NCBI GenBank assembly: GCA_964473555.1
Contig: CAYYPL010000001.1
Span: 310,001-374,000 of the forward strand
Length of the DNA stretch: 64,000 nt
Direction: 5' to 3'
Source of the DNA: UBA11400 sp964473555
GTDB taxonomy: Bacteria > Bacteroidota > Rhodothermia > Balneolales > HLUCCA01
The notes beneath the pieces were generated by a model. That model had not been told where the DNA came from, did no database searches, and saw only the letters and a program-made list of their open reading frames with translations. Of the stretch, positions 18,143 through 26,727 are shown one piece after another (the stretch's first letter is position 1; each line of letters begins with the position of its first letter). Both the position numbers and the translations under genes were made by a program.

Positions 18143-18168
18143 TTGCCAGTTGTTCAATTTTTTTTTTT
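18141..18168 (+). terminator. Weak candidate terminator after the glycosidase gene
   Basis: A short AATTG/CAATT stem (18141-18145 with 18155-18159) leads into a run of eleven T (18158-18168) immediately after the stop codon. The T-tract is strong but the stem is short and AT-rich, so efficiency is doubtful. Confidence 0.35.
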
Positions 18169-18237
18169 CAAGCTAGTTGTTATATTCGAAATAATCCTTT
18201 TCTGTTTCGTAACCCGATCCAATAAATGTGAAATCCT

Positions 18238-19035
18238 ATGTTGAATCAAAATCCTTACACTCTGACGGATGATCAGATCAACTACTATCAGATAAACGGT
18301 TGTATCAAGCTTAAAGAGGTACTCTCTTCAAGTGAAATCAACGAATACGGCCCGGTTATCACTCAAAAGGTGTTTGAGCTCAACACCTTACACTTACCCA
18401 TGGAAGAGCGGTCGACCTATCAGAGGGCATTTTTACAGATTATGAATCTGTGGACCAAAGACGAGCAAGTTAAATCGTTTGTTTTCAACAGGAGAATTGC
18501 AGGAATAGCGGCACAATTGATGCAGTGTGACTCTGTCAAGCTATATCACGATCAGGCGTTGTACAAAGAACCTTCCGGGGGATTTACTCCGTGGCATGCT
18601 GACCAGTTCTACTGGCCATTGGCCACTGAAAAATGCACTACAGTATGGATTCCTTTGCAGGAAACCCCGGTTGAAATGGGGGCGTTGGAATTTAGTATGG
18701 GTAGTCAGCACTTTCAATTCGGGCGCGACCTGCCGATCAGTGATGAAAGTGAAAACCGGATTCAAGAGGTCCTAGAAAACGAGGGTTTCGAGTTATTAAG
18801 AGGCGGATTCGATCTCGGAGAGGTCAGTTTTCATGCTGGGTGGACCTTCCATAGAGCCGGACCCAATACAACCGATAAACCGCGTGCTGTGATGACGATG
18901 ATTTATATGGACGGGGATATGAGGCTAAAGCACCCTGAAAACGATGCGCAGAAATTGGACTGGGATGTGTGGTGTCCGGGTGCTCGCATAGGAGAGGTAA
19001 TCGATACTCCGTTGAATCCGGTTTTATGGGGATGA
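18238..19035 (+). CDS. Phytanoyl-CoA dioxygenase (PhyH) family protein
   Basis: The 265-residue protein has the PhyH iron site: a HxD motif in FTPWHADQFYWPL (near residue 121) and the distal histidine plus the 2-oxoglutarate-binding arginine in the segment from FHAGWTFHRAGPN to DKPRAVMT (about 197-222). Members are Fe(II)/2-oxoglutarate oxygenases that hydroxylate small substrates such as ectoine or halogenated and lipid compounds. Bacterial paralogues are many and the substrate cannot be assigned. It stands alone between the glycosidase gene and the convergent coaBC. Confidence 0.85.
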   Translation: MLNQNPYTLTDDQINYYQINGCIKLKEVLSSSEINEYGPVITQKVFELNTLHLPMEERSTYQRAFLQIMNLWTKDEQVKSFVFNRRIAGIAAQLMQCDSVKLYHDQALYKEPSGGFTPWHADQFYWPLATEKCTTVWIPLQETPVEMGALEFSMGSQHFQFGRDLPISDESENRIQEVLENEGFELLRGGFDLGEVSFHAGWTFHRAGPNTTDKPRAVMTMIYMDGDMRLKHPENDAQKLDWDVWCPGARIGEVIDTPLNPVLWG

Positions 19036-19060
19036 GATAGGTGAAGGTGTGGAACCTGAA

Positions 19061-20278
19061 TTAATTTCCAAAAATCTTTATCAAAATTTCTCTGGCGACA
19101 TCAATTTTGGTACCTGATGCCGAGAATTTTGTTTTTTGTCCCTGAACGATTACGTGGTTCGTATCGGTCTCAAATCCTGCACCTTCCTGGGTAAGTAGAT
19201 TACCCACAATCCAATCGACATTTTTCTGCTCGCGTTTACGCACAATCTCAGTGTCAAGATTCTCGGTTTCCATGGCAAAACCAATAAGTGATTGACCATC
19301 TTTGCGATGATCACCAAGCCATTTCAGGATATCTACTGTCGGTTTGAGTTTGATCTCGTTTTCTGCAGCTGTTTTCTTGATTTTATGGGACACGCTAGCT
19401 TCAGGAGTGAAATCTGATACTGCTGCAGCCATCACCACAATATCAGCGGATTCCGAATGCTCTTTTACAGCTTTGAATAACTGATCTGTAGAAACAATTT
19501 CAGTGTGCTGGATATCGGATGGTATTGGAACACTGATTTTGCCATGAATTACGTGGACCTCTGCTCCCATCTTGGCAGCAGCTACTGCCATGGCTACACC
19601 CATTTTCCCACTACTTGGATTCGAAATAAATCGAACTGCATCGATAAACTCACGGGTTGGACCAGCTGTGACCAGGACTTTCTTGTCTTTCAGTAAGGTA
19701 GAAAAGGGATCATCAGCACCGGATTTACCTTCCAATACGGCGCTAATTTTATTAACAATCACGTGTATATCAGGCAAACGACCCGTGTCATCAAGTCCAC
19801 TGGCGAGGTAACCACTCTCTGGGACCAGAACTTCGAATCCCAGCTCTTTGGCCAGGCTTAGATTTCGTTGATTGGCAGCAGACCGATACATGCCCCCATC
19901 CATCGTTGGACAAATCAAAACGGGACAGCGCACGGCCAGAACTGTGGTTGTGAGCATGTTGTCTGAGTGTCCGTGTACGATCTTGGCCAGTGAATTGGCG
20001 GTGCAGGGTGCCACGACCATCAAATCCGCCCATTCTGCCCAGTGGATGTGCTTAGACCAGGCCGATTCGATATCATCATTGTTTTCGTTGAATACTTCAA
20101 CGGGAACGGAATTGCGACTGAGTGCAGCGAAGGTTTCTAAACCAACAAAGCGGGTAGCAGAAGGGGTCATTACAACCCTAACTTCTGCTCCCGCTTTTTG
20201 CAGATCACGTAAAAGATAAACAGCTTTATAAGCTGCGATGCCCCCGGTTACTCCCAGAATAATCCGTTTGCCTTCCAT
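19061..20278 (-). CDS. coaBC: Bifunctional phosphopantothenoylcysteine decarboxylase/phosphopantothenate-cysteine ligase
   Basis: The 405-residue fusion has the CoaC flavoprotein half first (about residues 1-180: GVTGGIAAYKAV, APCTANSLAK). The CoaB ligase half follows (about 190-400: VLVTAGPTREFIDAVRFISN and SSGKMGVAMA). It joins cysteine to 4'-phosphopantothenate using CTP and decarboxylates the product, in coenzyme A synthesis. The CoaC motif usually written PAMNxxM is here PTMDGGMY. It is the third gene of gmk-rpoZ-coaBC, starting 5 bases after the rpoZ stop. Confidence 0.95.
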   Translation of the reverse strand: MEGKRIILGVTGGIAAYKAVYLLRDLQKAGAEVRVVMTPSATRFVGLETFAALSRNSVPVEVFNENNDDIESAWSKHIHWAEWADLMVVAPCTANSLAKIVHGHSDNMLTTTVLAVRCPVLICPTMDGGMYRSAANQRNLSLAKELGFEVLVPESGYLASGLDDTGRLPDIHVIVNKISAVLEGKSGADDPFSTLLKDKKVLVTAGPTREFIDAVRFISNPSSGKMGVAMAVAAAKMGAEVHVIHGKISVPIPSDIQHTEIVSTDQLFKAVKEHSESADIVVMAAAVSDFTPEASVSHKIKKTAAENEIKLKPTVDILKWLGDHRKDGQSLIGFAMETENLDTEIVRKREQKNVDWIVGNLLTQEGAGFETDTNHVIVQGQKTKFSASGTKIDVAREILIKIFGN

Positions 20279-20283
20279 GGGAG

Positions 20284-20574
20284 TTACCCGTTATCGGGCA
20301 TTCTGAAAGATACTTTGTCCTCATCCATTTCTTTAAGTGCCTGTTGTGTTGGATGTGGGCGACGTTCAAAATCCTTTGAAATACGTTCCTGTTCTTCGTT
20401 GAAGGTAAACTCATCTTCGTCTTCGAATCCTTCAAAGTATTTGAGTTTCTCGTCAAGTTCCATCTTTTCTCGGGCTGCGATCTGACGCGCACGTTTTGAC
20501 AGAATTACGATAGCTTCGTACACGTTACCGGTAGCTTCCTGGAGCTTTTCAACGTTGGTGGTCTTAATTGCCAT
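20284..20574 (-). CDS. rpoZ: RNA polymerase omega subunit (RpoZ/RPB6 family)
   Basis: This is a 96-residue acidic protein with the omega/RPB6 core TGNVYEAIVILSKRARQIA (about residues 15-33). Its position between gmk and coaBC is the conserved place of rpoZ in many bacteria. Omega binds the beta' subunit and aids polymerase assembly. The C-terminal half is rich in Glu, Asp and Phe, as in omega proteins of Bacteroidota. Its start overlaps the gmk stop by 11 bases. Confidence 0.87.
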   Translation of the reverse strand: MAIKTTNVEKLQEATGNVYEAIVILSKRARQIAAREKMELDEKLKYFEGFEDEDEFTFNEEQERISKDFERRPHPTQQALKEMDEDKVSFRMPDNG

Positions 20575-21148
20575 GAGTGTGGGTATGGTTTAAAAATGGT
20601 TCGACAATGTGTTTAAGCTGGTTATATGCTTTGTCGAGTTCGTCGTTGATAACCAATGCATCGAATGAATCGGCTTGTGCCAACTCCATTTGCACGCGCT
20701 CGAGACGGATTTTCAAAGATTCTTCAGATTCAGTTCCTCTGTTTCTTAATCGGGCTTCAAGCACTTGAATGGAAGGTGGTTTGACAAAAATACTCAGACA
20801 TTCATCGCCAAATTGGTCTTTGATTGTTTTTGCCCCGTTCACTTCTATGTCTAGGAGCACAAAATACCCATTTTTAAGCTGTTTTTCAACATCAGACTTG
20901 AGTGTACCATAACGGGTACCATTATAGAAGGTCTCGTGTTCAAGAAACTCGTCATTCCGGATTCTTGTATCGAATTCCTCTGGGGATAAAAAGTAGTAAT
21001 TAACTCCATCAACCTCGTTTTCTCTGGGTTTACGTGTGGTAGCGGAAACCGAAAAACGGATCATTGGAAACTCATTCATCAGCATAGTCGCTAAGGTTGT
21101 CTTTCCAGATCCGCTAGGGGCGGTAAGTATGATTACTTTTCCTTGCAT
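20564..21148 (-). CDS. gmk: Guanylate kinase
   Basis: The 194-residue kinase carries the P-loop APSGSGKTT (residues 10-18), the GMP-binding block SATTRKPRENEVDGVNYYF, and the motif FLEHETFYNGTRYGTLK. It phosphorylates GMP to GDP with ATP. Length and motifs are normal. It is the first gene of gmk-rpoZ-coaBC; yicC ends upstream of it, separated by the short tandem-repeat spacer at 21155-21195. Confidence 0.96.
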   Translation of the reverse strand: MQGKVIILTAPSGSGKTTLATMLMNEFPMIRFSVSATTRKPRENEVDGVNYYFLSPEEFDTRIRNDEFLEHETFYNGTRYGTLKSDVEKQLKNGYFVLLDIEVNGAKTIKDQFGDECLSIFVKPPSIQVLEARLRNRGTESEESLKIRLERVQMELAQADSFDALVINDELDKAYNQLKHIVEPFLNHTHTHGN

Positions 21149-21154
21149 CTTTTT

Positions 21155-21195
21155 GGGAGTAGGGAGTAGGGAGTAGGGAGATCAACTTCCCACTC
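21155..21195. repeat. GGGAGTA heptamer tandem repeat with inverted copy
   Basis: Bases 21155-21180 are GGGAGTA repeated three times plus GGGAG. After a spacer ATCAACTTCC, the complementary CACTCCCTACTTCCC appears at 21191-21205, partly overlapping the yicC stop end. The two halves can fold into a hairpin between yicC and gmk. This resembles the short tandem heptamer repeats dispersed in some bacterial genomes. Confidence 0.8.
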
Positions 21196-21206
21196 CCTAC
21201 TTCCCT

Positions 21207-22094
21207 TTATTCTATATTCTGTATTTGCTCGCGAATAATTTCCAACGACTCCTTCAATTGAACCACATGATGTGCGATGCCGGCATGGTTCGCTTTGGAT
21301 CCGATGGTATTGATCTCACGATGCATTTCCTGTATCAGGAAATTGAGTTTACGTCCGACCGAATCGCCATCATCCAATGCTTCCCGGAAAAACTTGGTGT
21401 GGGACTCAAGACGCACAAGTTCTTCGGTTACATCGAGTTTGTCAGCCAGTAACGCAATTTCGATCTCAAGCCGATCCTTATCGAAATGATCAGACTCCAG
21501 CAGTGCAGCTATGCGCTCATTGAGTTTTTTACGAGCTTCTGGAACACGATCGGCCGCAAGTTGCTTGATTGTAGCACAAACAGAATCAATCGCATCCAGT
21601 TTTTCAAGGAACTCTTTCTTTAAATGTTCTCCTTCCTGTGCCCGCATTCTCTTGAGGTCTTCAATAGCACTTTCCAGGCACTCGGTCAAGATCGGTCGTA
21701 ATTTATCCAGTCGGTCTAATTGGTCGTCGGGTACTTTGAATATGTTTTCGTTACTCAGAATATGATTCAGACTGATTGGCTCTGGAATGTCCAGACTATA
21801 TCGAAGTTCCTCGAGCATTCTGTAGTACATCTGAGCGGCTTCTTTGTCAAAATGTACCCGGGTTACTGCCTCAACTCCTTCATCCATGCGGATAAAAACA
21901 TGTAGTTTTCCTCTACTTACTCTCTTTTGAATAAGTTCTCGTACTTCGTTCTCAAGATTTTGAAGCGACTGGGGTAATTTTAATGATACTTCACAATATC
22001 GGTTGTTGACCGATCGGATTTCTGTGGTGAAGGTTACATTGTTTTTGGAAATTTCAGCCCGGCCGAAACCGGTCATTGAATTCAGTTTTGCCAT
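21207..22094 (-). CDS. yicC: YicC family endoribonuclease-like protein
   Basis: The 295-residue protein opens with the family signature MTGFGRAE (from residue 6). It continues with the YicC N-terminal domain (to about 155) and the C-terminal DUF1732-type domain with LDVTEELVRLESH and GRKLNFLIQEMHREINTIGSKA. YicC proteins are reported to act in RNA turnover as endoribonucleases. The gene is next to gmk, a common arrangement. It begins one base after the end of the mutase gene upstream, so both are probably on one transcript. Confidence 0.93.
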   Translation of the reverse strand: MAKLNSMTGFGRAEISKNNVTFTTEIRSVNNRYCEVSLKLPQSLQNLENEVRELIQKRVSRGKLHVFIRMDEGVEAVTRVHFDKEAAQMYYRMLEELRYSLDIPEPISLNHILSNENIFKVPDDQLDRLDKLRPILTECLESAIEDLKRMRAQEGEHLKKEFLEKLDAIDSVCATIKQLAADRVPEARKKLNERIAALLESDHFDKDRLEIEIALLADKLDVTEELVRLESHTKFFREALDDGDSVGRKLNFLIQEMHREINTIGSKANHAGIAHHVVQLKESLEIIREQIQNIE

Positions 22095-22095
22095 G

Positions 22096-23439
22096 TTATT
22101 TTAATAATTCCATCACGGGTTTGGCGATTTCAAAGGCACGTTCGGCACTTCCAGCTTCAGCATAAACCCGAATGATGGGCTCAGTATTCGATTTTCTTAA
22201 GTGGACCCATCCATCTGTGAAATCAATTTTGACTCCATCAACAGTGTTGACTCGTTCGTTTGCAAAGATACGGGTAACATTACTTAAAACTTCATCCGCA
22301 TTTACACTTCCAAGTTCAACTTTACTTTTGATGATGTGATATTCAGGGAGGGAGTTTCTGTAGGACCCAAGGGTAAGTTTACGCTCGGCCAATAATTGTA
22401 AGGTCATGGCAATGCCGACCAAGGCATCACGTCCAGGGTGCAGATCCGGATTTATAACCCCGCCGTTTCCTTCTCCACCTGATCGTGAACCAACTTCCTG
22501 CATTTTTTTTACCACATTGATCTCGCCAACTGCTGATCTATAACACTCCACACCATGTTTCCTGGCTATATCTTCGGAGATTCTGGAAGAGGAGAGGTTT
22601 ACCACAACCGGAGTCTTCTGCTTGTCCAGATGAAAATCTATGCTGGCTGCGATAGTATACTCCTCCCCGATAAAACGACCCGATTCGTCAATCATGGCCA
22701 ACCGGTCAGCATCTGGATCGGTTACAAATCCAATATCTGAACCGGTTCGCTTCACCAGCTCACAAATATCTGTAAGATGTTCAGGTAAAGGTTCAGGATT
22801 GTGTGGAAATATTCCGTTTGGAGTACAATGAATGGGTTCAACCTCAGTTACTCCAAGAGCTCGGAGTAGTTCGGGAATGATGATTGATCCGGCACCATTA
22901 ACGGCATCTAGGGCGACTTTGAACTCAGCTGACTTTATGGCATCCACATCGATGTACGGTAGCTTGAGTATTTCATCGATATGGTACTTTGATATGGTCT
23001 CATCCTTGCTCAAACCACCTATTTTATCATAGGAAACATACAGCGGTCCGGATTCCTGAGCGATATTCATCACTTCTGCACCTTGGGAGGCGTCCAGAAA
23101 CTCTGATTTATCGTTTAACAGCTTAAGTGCATTCCATTGAGCCGGATTGTGGCTTGCTGAAATTACAATTCCACCTGCGGCCTTGTGACGCAACACAGCC
23201 ATGGCGACGGTTGGGGTTGGAACAATTCCAAGATGTATGACATGGCATCCCACGGATTGTAATGCAGCAGTGACCACTTTTTCACAAAGTTCTCCGGTTA
23301 CTCGGGAATCACGTCCCAAAACGATGGTACCACCTTTAGCCCATGTTCCATAGGCAGCGGCAAAACGTGACAGGTTTTCAGGGGTGAGATCGGTGCCGAA
23401 TATTCCACGGATTCCCGAGACGGATATCATTAGTGCCAT
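22096..23439 (-). CDS. glmM: Phosphoglucosamine mutase / phosphomannomutase family enzyme
   Basis: The 447-residue alpha-D-phosphohexomutase has the phosphoserine loop GIVISASHNPAQWNALK, the metal loop DPDADRLAMID, the sugar-binding loop GGEGNGGVI and the phosphate-binding RKSNTEPIIRVY. It interconverts 6-phospho and 1-phospho forms of a hexose or hexosamine. The GGEGNGG loop is the form common in Bacteroidota and archaeal GlmM-like enzymes. I assign glmM tentatively; manB-type activity is possible. I start at the ATG at 23439, two bases past the preceding stop and with AGG upstream, rather than 17 codons earlier inside the neighbouring gene. Confidence 0.87.
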   Translation of the reverse strand: MALMISVSGIRGIFGTDLTPENLSRFAAAYGTWAKGGTIVLGRDSRVTGELCEKVVTAALQSVGCHVIHLGIVPTPTVAMAVLRHKAAGGIVISASHNPAQWNALKLLNDKSEFLDASQGAEVMNIAQESGPLYVSYDKIGGLSKDETISKYHIDEILKLPYIDVDAIKSAEFKVALDAVNGAGSIIIPELLRALGVTEVEPIHCTPNGIFPHNPEPLPEHLTDICELVKRTGSDIGFVTDPDADRLAMIDESGRFIGEEYTIAASIDFHLDKQKTPVVVNLSSSRISEDIARKHGVECYRSAVGEINVVKKMQEVGSRSGGEGNGGVINPDLHPGRDALVGIAMTLQLLAERKLTLGSYRNSLPEYHIIKSKVELGSVNADEVLSNVTRIFANERVNTVDGVKIDFTDGWVHLRKSNTEPIIRVYAEAGSAERAFEIAKPVMELLK

Positions 23440-23441
23440 AA

Positions 23442-25466
23442 TTACCTGGTTGATTGTCTTGAAATGATAGTTTCTAATTGGATTTTCCATTGTTGAGCAC
23501 CCGGAAAATTAGGTGAAAGCTGTATAAGTCTGTTCACGATATCCAGTGCTTTTGTTAATTCTCCTGATTGAGCATAAGCTCCCGATAAGTTAAACAGGGC
23601 CTGGGCATCGTTCGGATTTATAGCTAGTGATTGTTCCAGCATGGATGCTCCTTCGTCGTATTCACCTCTATTGACCCGGATAGCCCCAAGCATCTTGAAC
23701 GTATAGGCAGATGGATTGATATCGTGGGCTTTAAGCATATATGGCTCAGCTTCTTCCAGCCGCCCTGAATCGAGTAGATACTGACCCACTATCAAAAAAG
23801 GAGATTCGTTAAACGGTTGATCACGCATTAATCCGCGATACTCATGAATCATTTTCTCTATTTCCCCTTTATCCAGATAGATTTCCCCCAGTTTCACTTT
23901 CGCAGCGTCCCAACGTAAATTTTGGTTTACAACCTGAAACGCCAGGCTGTCTTCAGGGCTTTTATATCTATAATTTTCGTATCTGAATCCAGAACCGGTT
24001 TTCACAAATGGCCAGCTACCTGTCAGGATCATTAATCGATGATCTACTACACGGTGGTCGAAATCAGAAAGATACATACGTTCTTTGTAGCTTTGATCTG
24101 ACTGCCATTTGCTTAAATCTGCACGATTACCCAGGAAATCAGCTCCCTTCATGGCTTGAGCAAAAGCCATTCCAATATGGAAATATCCCTCAGCATTTGG
24201 ATGAAGATGTTCAAGCATAAGATCGAAACCAATAATCCCGTTTTCAGATTTTTCTACGAGATATTCTTCTACAGGGACGTAGGTGACCCCGTCGCGCTGA
24301 GACAATGCTCGAATCATTTCATTGAACTCGGTTGTAGCCCTGAATTTTAGTGCATCCAGATCCCGTGCGTAGGTAAATAGCTCTTTGGCAAGCTCGAGAT
24401 CACCTGATCGATAAGCTGTGTGCGCCTGGTCGTATACCTGTTGAGCAGCAGGATGAGTATCAGTAGCTATGGATTCAAATGGAGGATGATCTTTGAGGTT
24501 ACTAGCCAGACTTCCTAAAAAAACGGGAACACCAGCCTCAGCGAATTTGTCCAAAATGACTTTCATATTGCTGTCGAATTGACGCTTCCCAAGATCGTAG
24601 ACGGGACTATCCAGGGTTATTGCCTGATCCCGCACAACCTGTTGCATCAATGTTTCGGATTTTTCAGCAGAGGAGGAAGCGCTAATTGAGGTAATCCATT
24701 TCATGAGAGAAGCTACCTGATCACGCAGAAAGAGAAACGTCTTGAAGTGTTGGATATTCAAATAAAACCTAACAAATCCCGGGAAGCTGCCCAGACTCTC
24801 ATTAGATCCGGCTCCTAAAGCTCCATAGTATTCGTTATGGCCGGTGTAAATCATAATAGCGTCGGGACTTTCGGCCAGTACTTCCTCCACCTGATCATAC
24901 AACGTATACGAGTTGATTGCCGACATAGCAACGGTCACCACTTCGACATGCTTGTCGGGCATTACATCCTGCAACACATCCTCAACCACGCGACCGAATA
25001 TACCATTGAATCCGTATGGGTACCCAGCTGCCGAAGACTCACCCATCACGAAGATGCGGAATCCATTCTCCGGTTTAACCGACAAAAAAGGCTCAGCTGG
25101 AGCATTTGGTACCACAGTTGTGTAAAAAAAGTACCGGGAAGCAAAATTTGGATTTGCGATTTTGTATTTGTTATCCAGTGACTCCATAGTTAAAAACAAA
25201 TCCGTATTCCCGCGGTAGTCTGACCAACGCAGACCAAGTTCCAGAAAAACGAAAAACAACACGGGAATCAGAAGTGCGGTAAGTGTGAAAAGTAGATTTT
25301 TGGATGCTGATACTACTTCTCTGGGTACCGGTACGTTTGGAGTTCTTTTTGATAGTAGATATGCTTCAATCTGCTCAACTGGTACATGGAGATCATCTGC
25401 AAGTTCACTGGCAGTTTTATTTGAGTTATTCTCAATATACAATCTTGATTTTTTTGATAGCGCCAT
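23442..25466 (-). CDS. Membrane-anchored SGNH-hydrolase-like protein with TPR repeats
   Basis: The 674-residue product has a short helix-turn-helix-like N-terminus (about 1-45) and one transmembrane segment (about 57-77). An SGNH/GDSL-like domain follows: block I is FVMGESSAAG with S144/S145 as nucleophile candidates, block III is YTGHNEYYG around 208-215, and block V is EHLHPNAEGY. The C-terminal 150 residues hold tetratricopeptide repeats, for example PNDAQALFNLSGAYAQSGE. Related proteins in Bacteroidota are annotated as SGNH/TPR proteins and are poorly studied; an esterase role on surface polymers is an inference. It follows pduO after 4 bases. Confidence 0.8.
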   Translation of the reverse strand: MALSKKSRLYIENNSNKTASELADDLHVPVEQIEAYLLSKRTPNVPVPREVVSASKNLLFTLTALLIPVLFFVFLELGLRWSDYRGNTDLFLTMESLDNKYKIANPNFASRYFFYTTVVPNAPAEPFLSVKPENGFRIFVMGESSAAGYPYGFNGIFGRVVEDVLQDVMPDKHVEVVTVAMSAINSYTLYDQVEEVLAESPDAIMIYTGHNEYYGALGAGSNESLGSFPGFVRFYLNIQHFKTFLFLRDQVASLMKWITSISASSSAEKSETLMQQVVRDQAITLDSPVYDLGKRQFDSNMKVILDKFAEAGVPVFLGSLASNLKDHPPFESIATDTHPAAQQVYDQAHTAYRSGDLELAKELFTYARDLDALKFRATTEFNEMIRALSQRDGVTYVPVEEYLVEKSENGIIGFDLMLEHLHPNAEGYFHIGMAFAQAMKGADFLGNRADLSKWQSDQSYKERMYLSDFDHRVVDHRLMILTGSWPFVKTGSGFRYENYRYKSPEDSLAFQVVNQNLRWDAAKVKLGEIYLDKGEIEKMIHEYRGLMRDQPFNESPFLIVGQYLLDSGRLEEAEPYMLKAHDINPSAYTFKMLGAIRVNRGEYDEGASMLEQSLAINPNDAQALFNLSGAYAQSGELTKALDIVNRLIQLSPNFPGAQQWKIQLETIISRQSTR

Positions 25467-25470
25467 ACAC

Positions 25471-26013
25471 TTACCCTGTAATCCATCGAACTTCGGGTGT
25501 TCCCGTCGAATGATTCTCGAATCTGGACATCACAAATAACAGGTCAGATAATCGATTAAGGTAGACCAGAACCTCATCAGACAGTGTTTCAGTTTCACGG
25601 GCCGTGATGACACAACGCTCTGCCCGACGACACACTGTTCTGGAAACGTGTAAAAATGATGCCGAAACGGATCCACCGGGTAAAATAAAGTAGCGCAAAG
25701 GTTCAATTTGAGCGTCAAGTTCGTCGATCCAGGTCTCCAGTTTTTTAGCCATGTCAGCACTTATTCTGGCTATCTGAACACGAGCATTGTGCGGTGTTGC
25801 CAGGTCGGACCCCAATATGAAGAGCTCATGCTGGATGATTGAAAGCATCTCATCGATTCTTTGGGATGGCTGATGTGCTCTGACGACACCAATTGTGGCA
25901 TTAAGTTCATCAACGGTTCCATATGCTTCAATTCGCACCGCATTTTTAAGGACTCTGCCTCCCCCAAAAAGTGAAGTTGTACCCGAATCGCCTGTTTTTG
26001 TATAGATTTTCAT
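25471..26013 (-). CDS. pduO: Cob(I)alamin adenosyltransferase, PduO type
   Basis: The 180-residue product has the family opening KIYTKTGDSGTTSLFGGGRV, then ILPGGSVSASFLHVSRTVCRRAER and YLNRLSDLLFVMSRF, which hold the ATP and corrinoid site residues. It transfers the adenosyl group of ATP to cob(I)alamin to make adenosylcobalamin. I place the start at 26013 because the known family begins MKIYTKTGD and GGAAG lies 8 bases upstream, rather than seven codons earlier. Confidence 0.93.
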   Translation of the reverse strand: MKIYTKTGDSGTTSLFGGGRVLKNAVRIEAYGTVDELNATIGVVRAHQPSQRIDEMLSIIQHELFILGSDLATPHNARVQIARISADMAKKLETWIDELDAQIEPLRYFILPGGSVSASFLHVSRTVCRRAERCVITARETETLSDEVLVYLNRLSDLLFVMSRFENHSTGTPEVRWITG

Positions 26014-26141
26014 TTTGATCGCTTCCAGACGCAACGATGCGTCAATGATTCTTTTTTTGTGCTGAAATTACGGTGAATGAACGTGAATAACCAATTATTC
26101 ATCTCCAAAGAGCATTGAAATACTGCGTGAAGTGTTTGGAA

Positions 26142-26154
26142 TTTTGTATTTTAG
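26142..26154 (+). promoter_or_regulatory. Candidate promoter element upstream of ssb
   Basis: TTTTGTATTTTAG here is identical to the 13-mer at 2175-2187 ahead of ubiE. It lies in the 273-base space between divergent pduO and ssb, 132 bases before the ssb ATG. It resembles the Bacteroidota -7 box with one mismatch. Confidence 0.3.
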
Positions 26155-26286
26155 TGCAGAAACGCGCTGGTTTCCTTAAAGAGCTGAGACGCCTGATTAT
26201 CTATGTGAAATTTGAACAATATTTGTCAGGAATTGGATATTCAGGACACTTACAGGTAACCTAACATATAAACAAACCGGATTACT

Positions 26287-26727
26287 ATGGGAAATTTGAA
26301 CAAAGCAATGCTAATTGGTCGCCTGGGTGCTGACCCTGAGGTTAGATATACACAAAACAATACAGCAGTGGCTACACTGAGTGTGGCTACGTCTGATCGA
26401 TACAAAGATTCAAACGGTGAATGGCAGGAGACCACTGAATGGCATCGTGTTGTTGCCTGGGGACGTCTCGCCGAAATCTGCCAACAATACACCAACAAAG
26501 GTAGCCAGATTTATGTAGAGGGTCCGATTCAAACCCGTTCCTGGGAAGACCGTGAAGGCCAAAAACGTTACACAACGGAAATCAAAGCACAAGTGATCCA
26601 GCTTCTAGATAACCGGGAAGGCGGCCAGGGAACCAATACATCGGCCGGACGCGATACACAGCGTCCAGAACCGGCAGCATCTTCTGCTCCTGCTTCTTTC
26701 GATGATCATGACGATTTGCCTTTTTGA
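26287..26727 (+). CDS. ssb: Single-stranded DNA-binding protein
   Basis: The 146-residue OB-fold protein starts NLNKAMLIGRLGADPEVRYT and has the family segments ETTEWHRVVAWGRLAEI and YVEGPIQTRSWEDREGQKRYTTEI. A disordered linker then leads to the acidic tip DDHDDLPF (last eight residues), which recruits replication and repair partners. Length is normal. The downstream gene's frame overlaps the ssb stop by four bases if its TTG start is used. Confidence 0.97.
   Translation: MGNLNKAMLIGRLGADPEVRYTQNNTAVATLSVATSDRYKDSNGEWQETTEWHRVVAWGRLAEICQQYTNKGSQIYVEGPIQTRSWEDREGQKRYTTEIKAQVIQLLDNREGGQGTNTSAGRDTQRPEPAASSAPASFDDHDDLPF

Noticed and set aside
21155..21205. CRISPR-like array
   Set aside because: The unit is 7 bases without spacers, and no cas gene is nearby.
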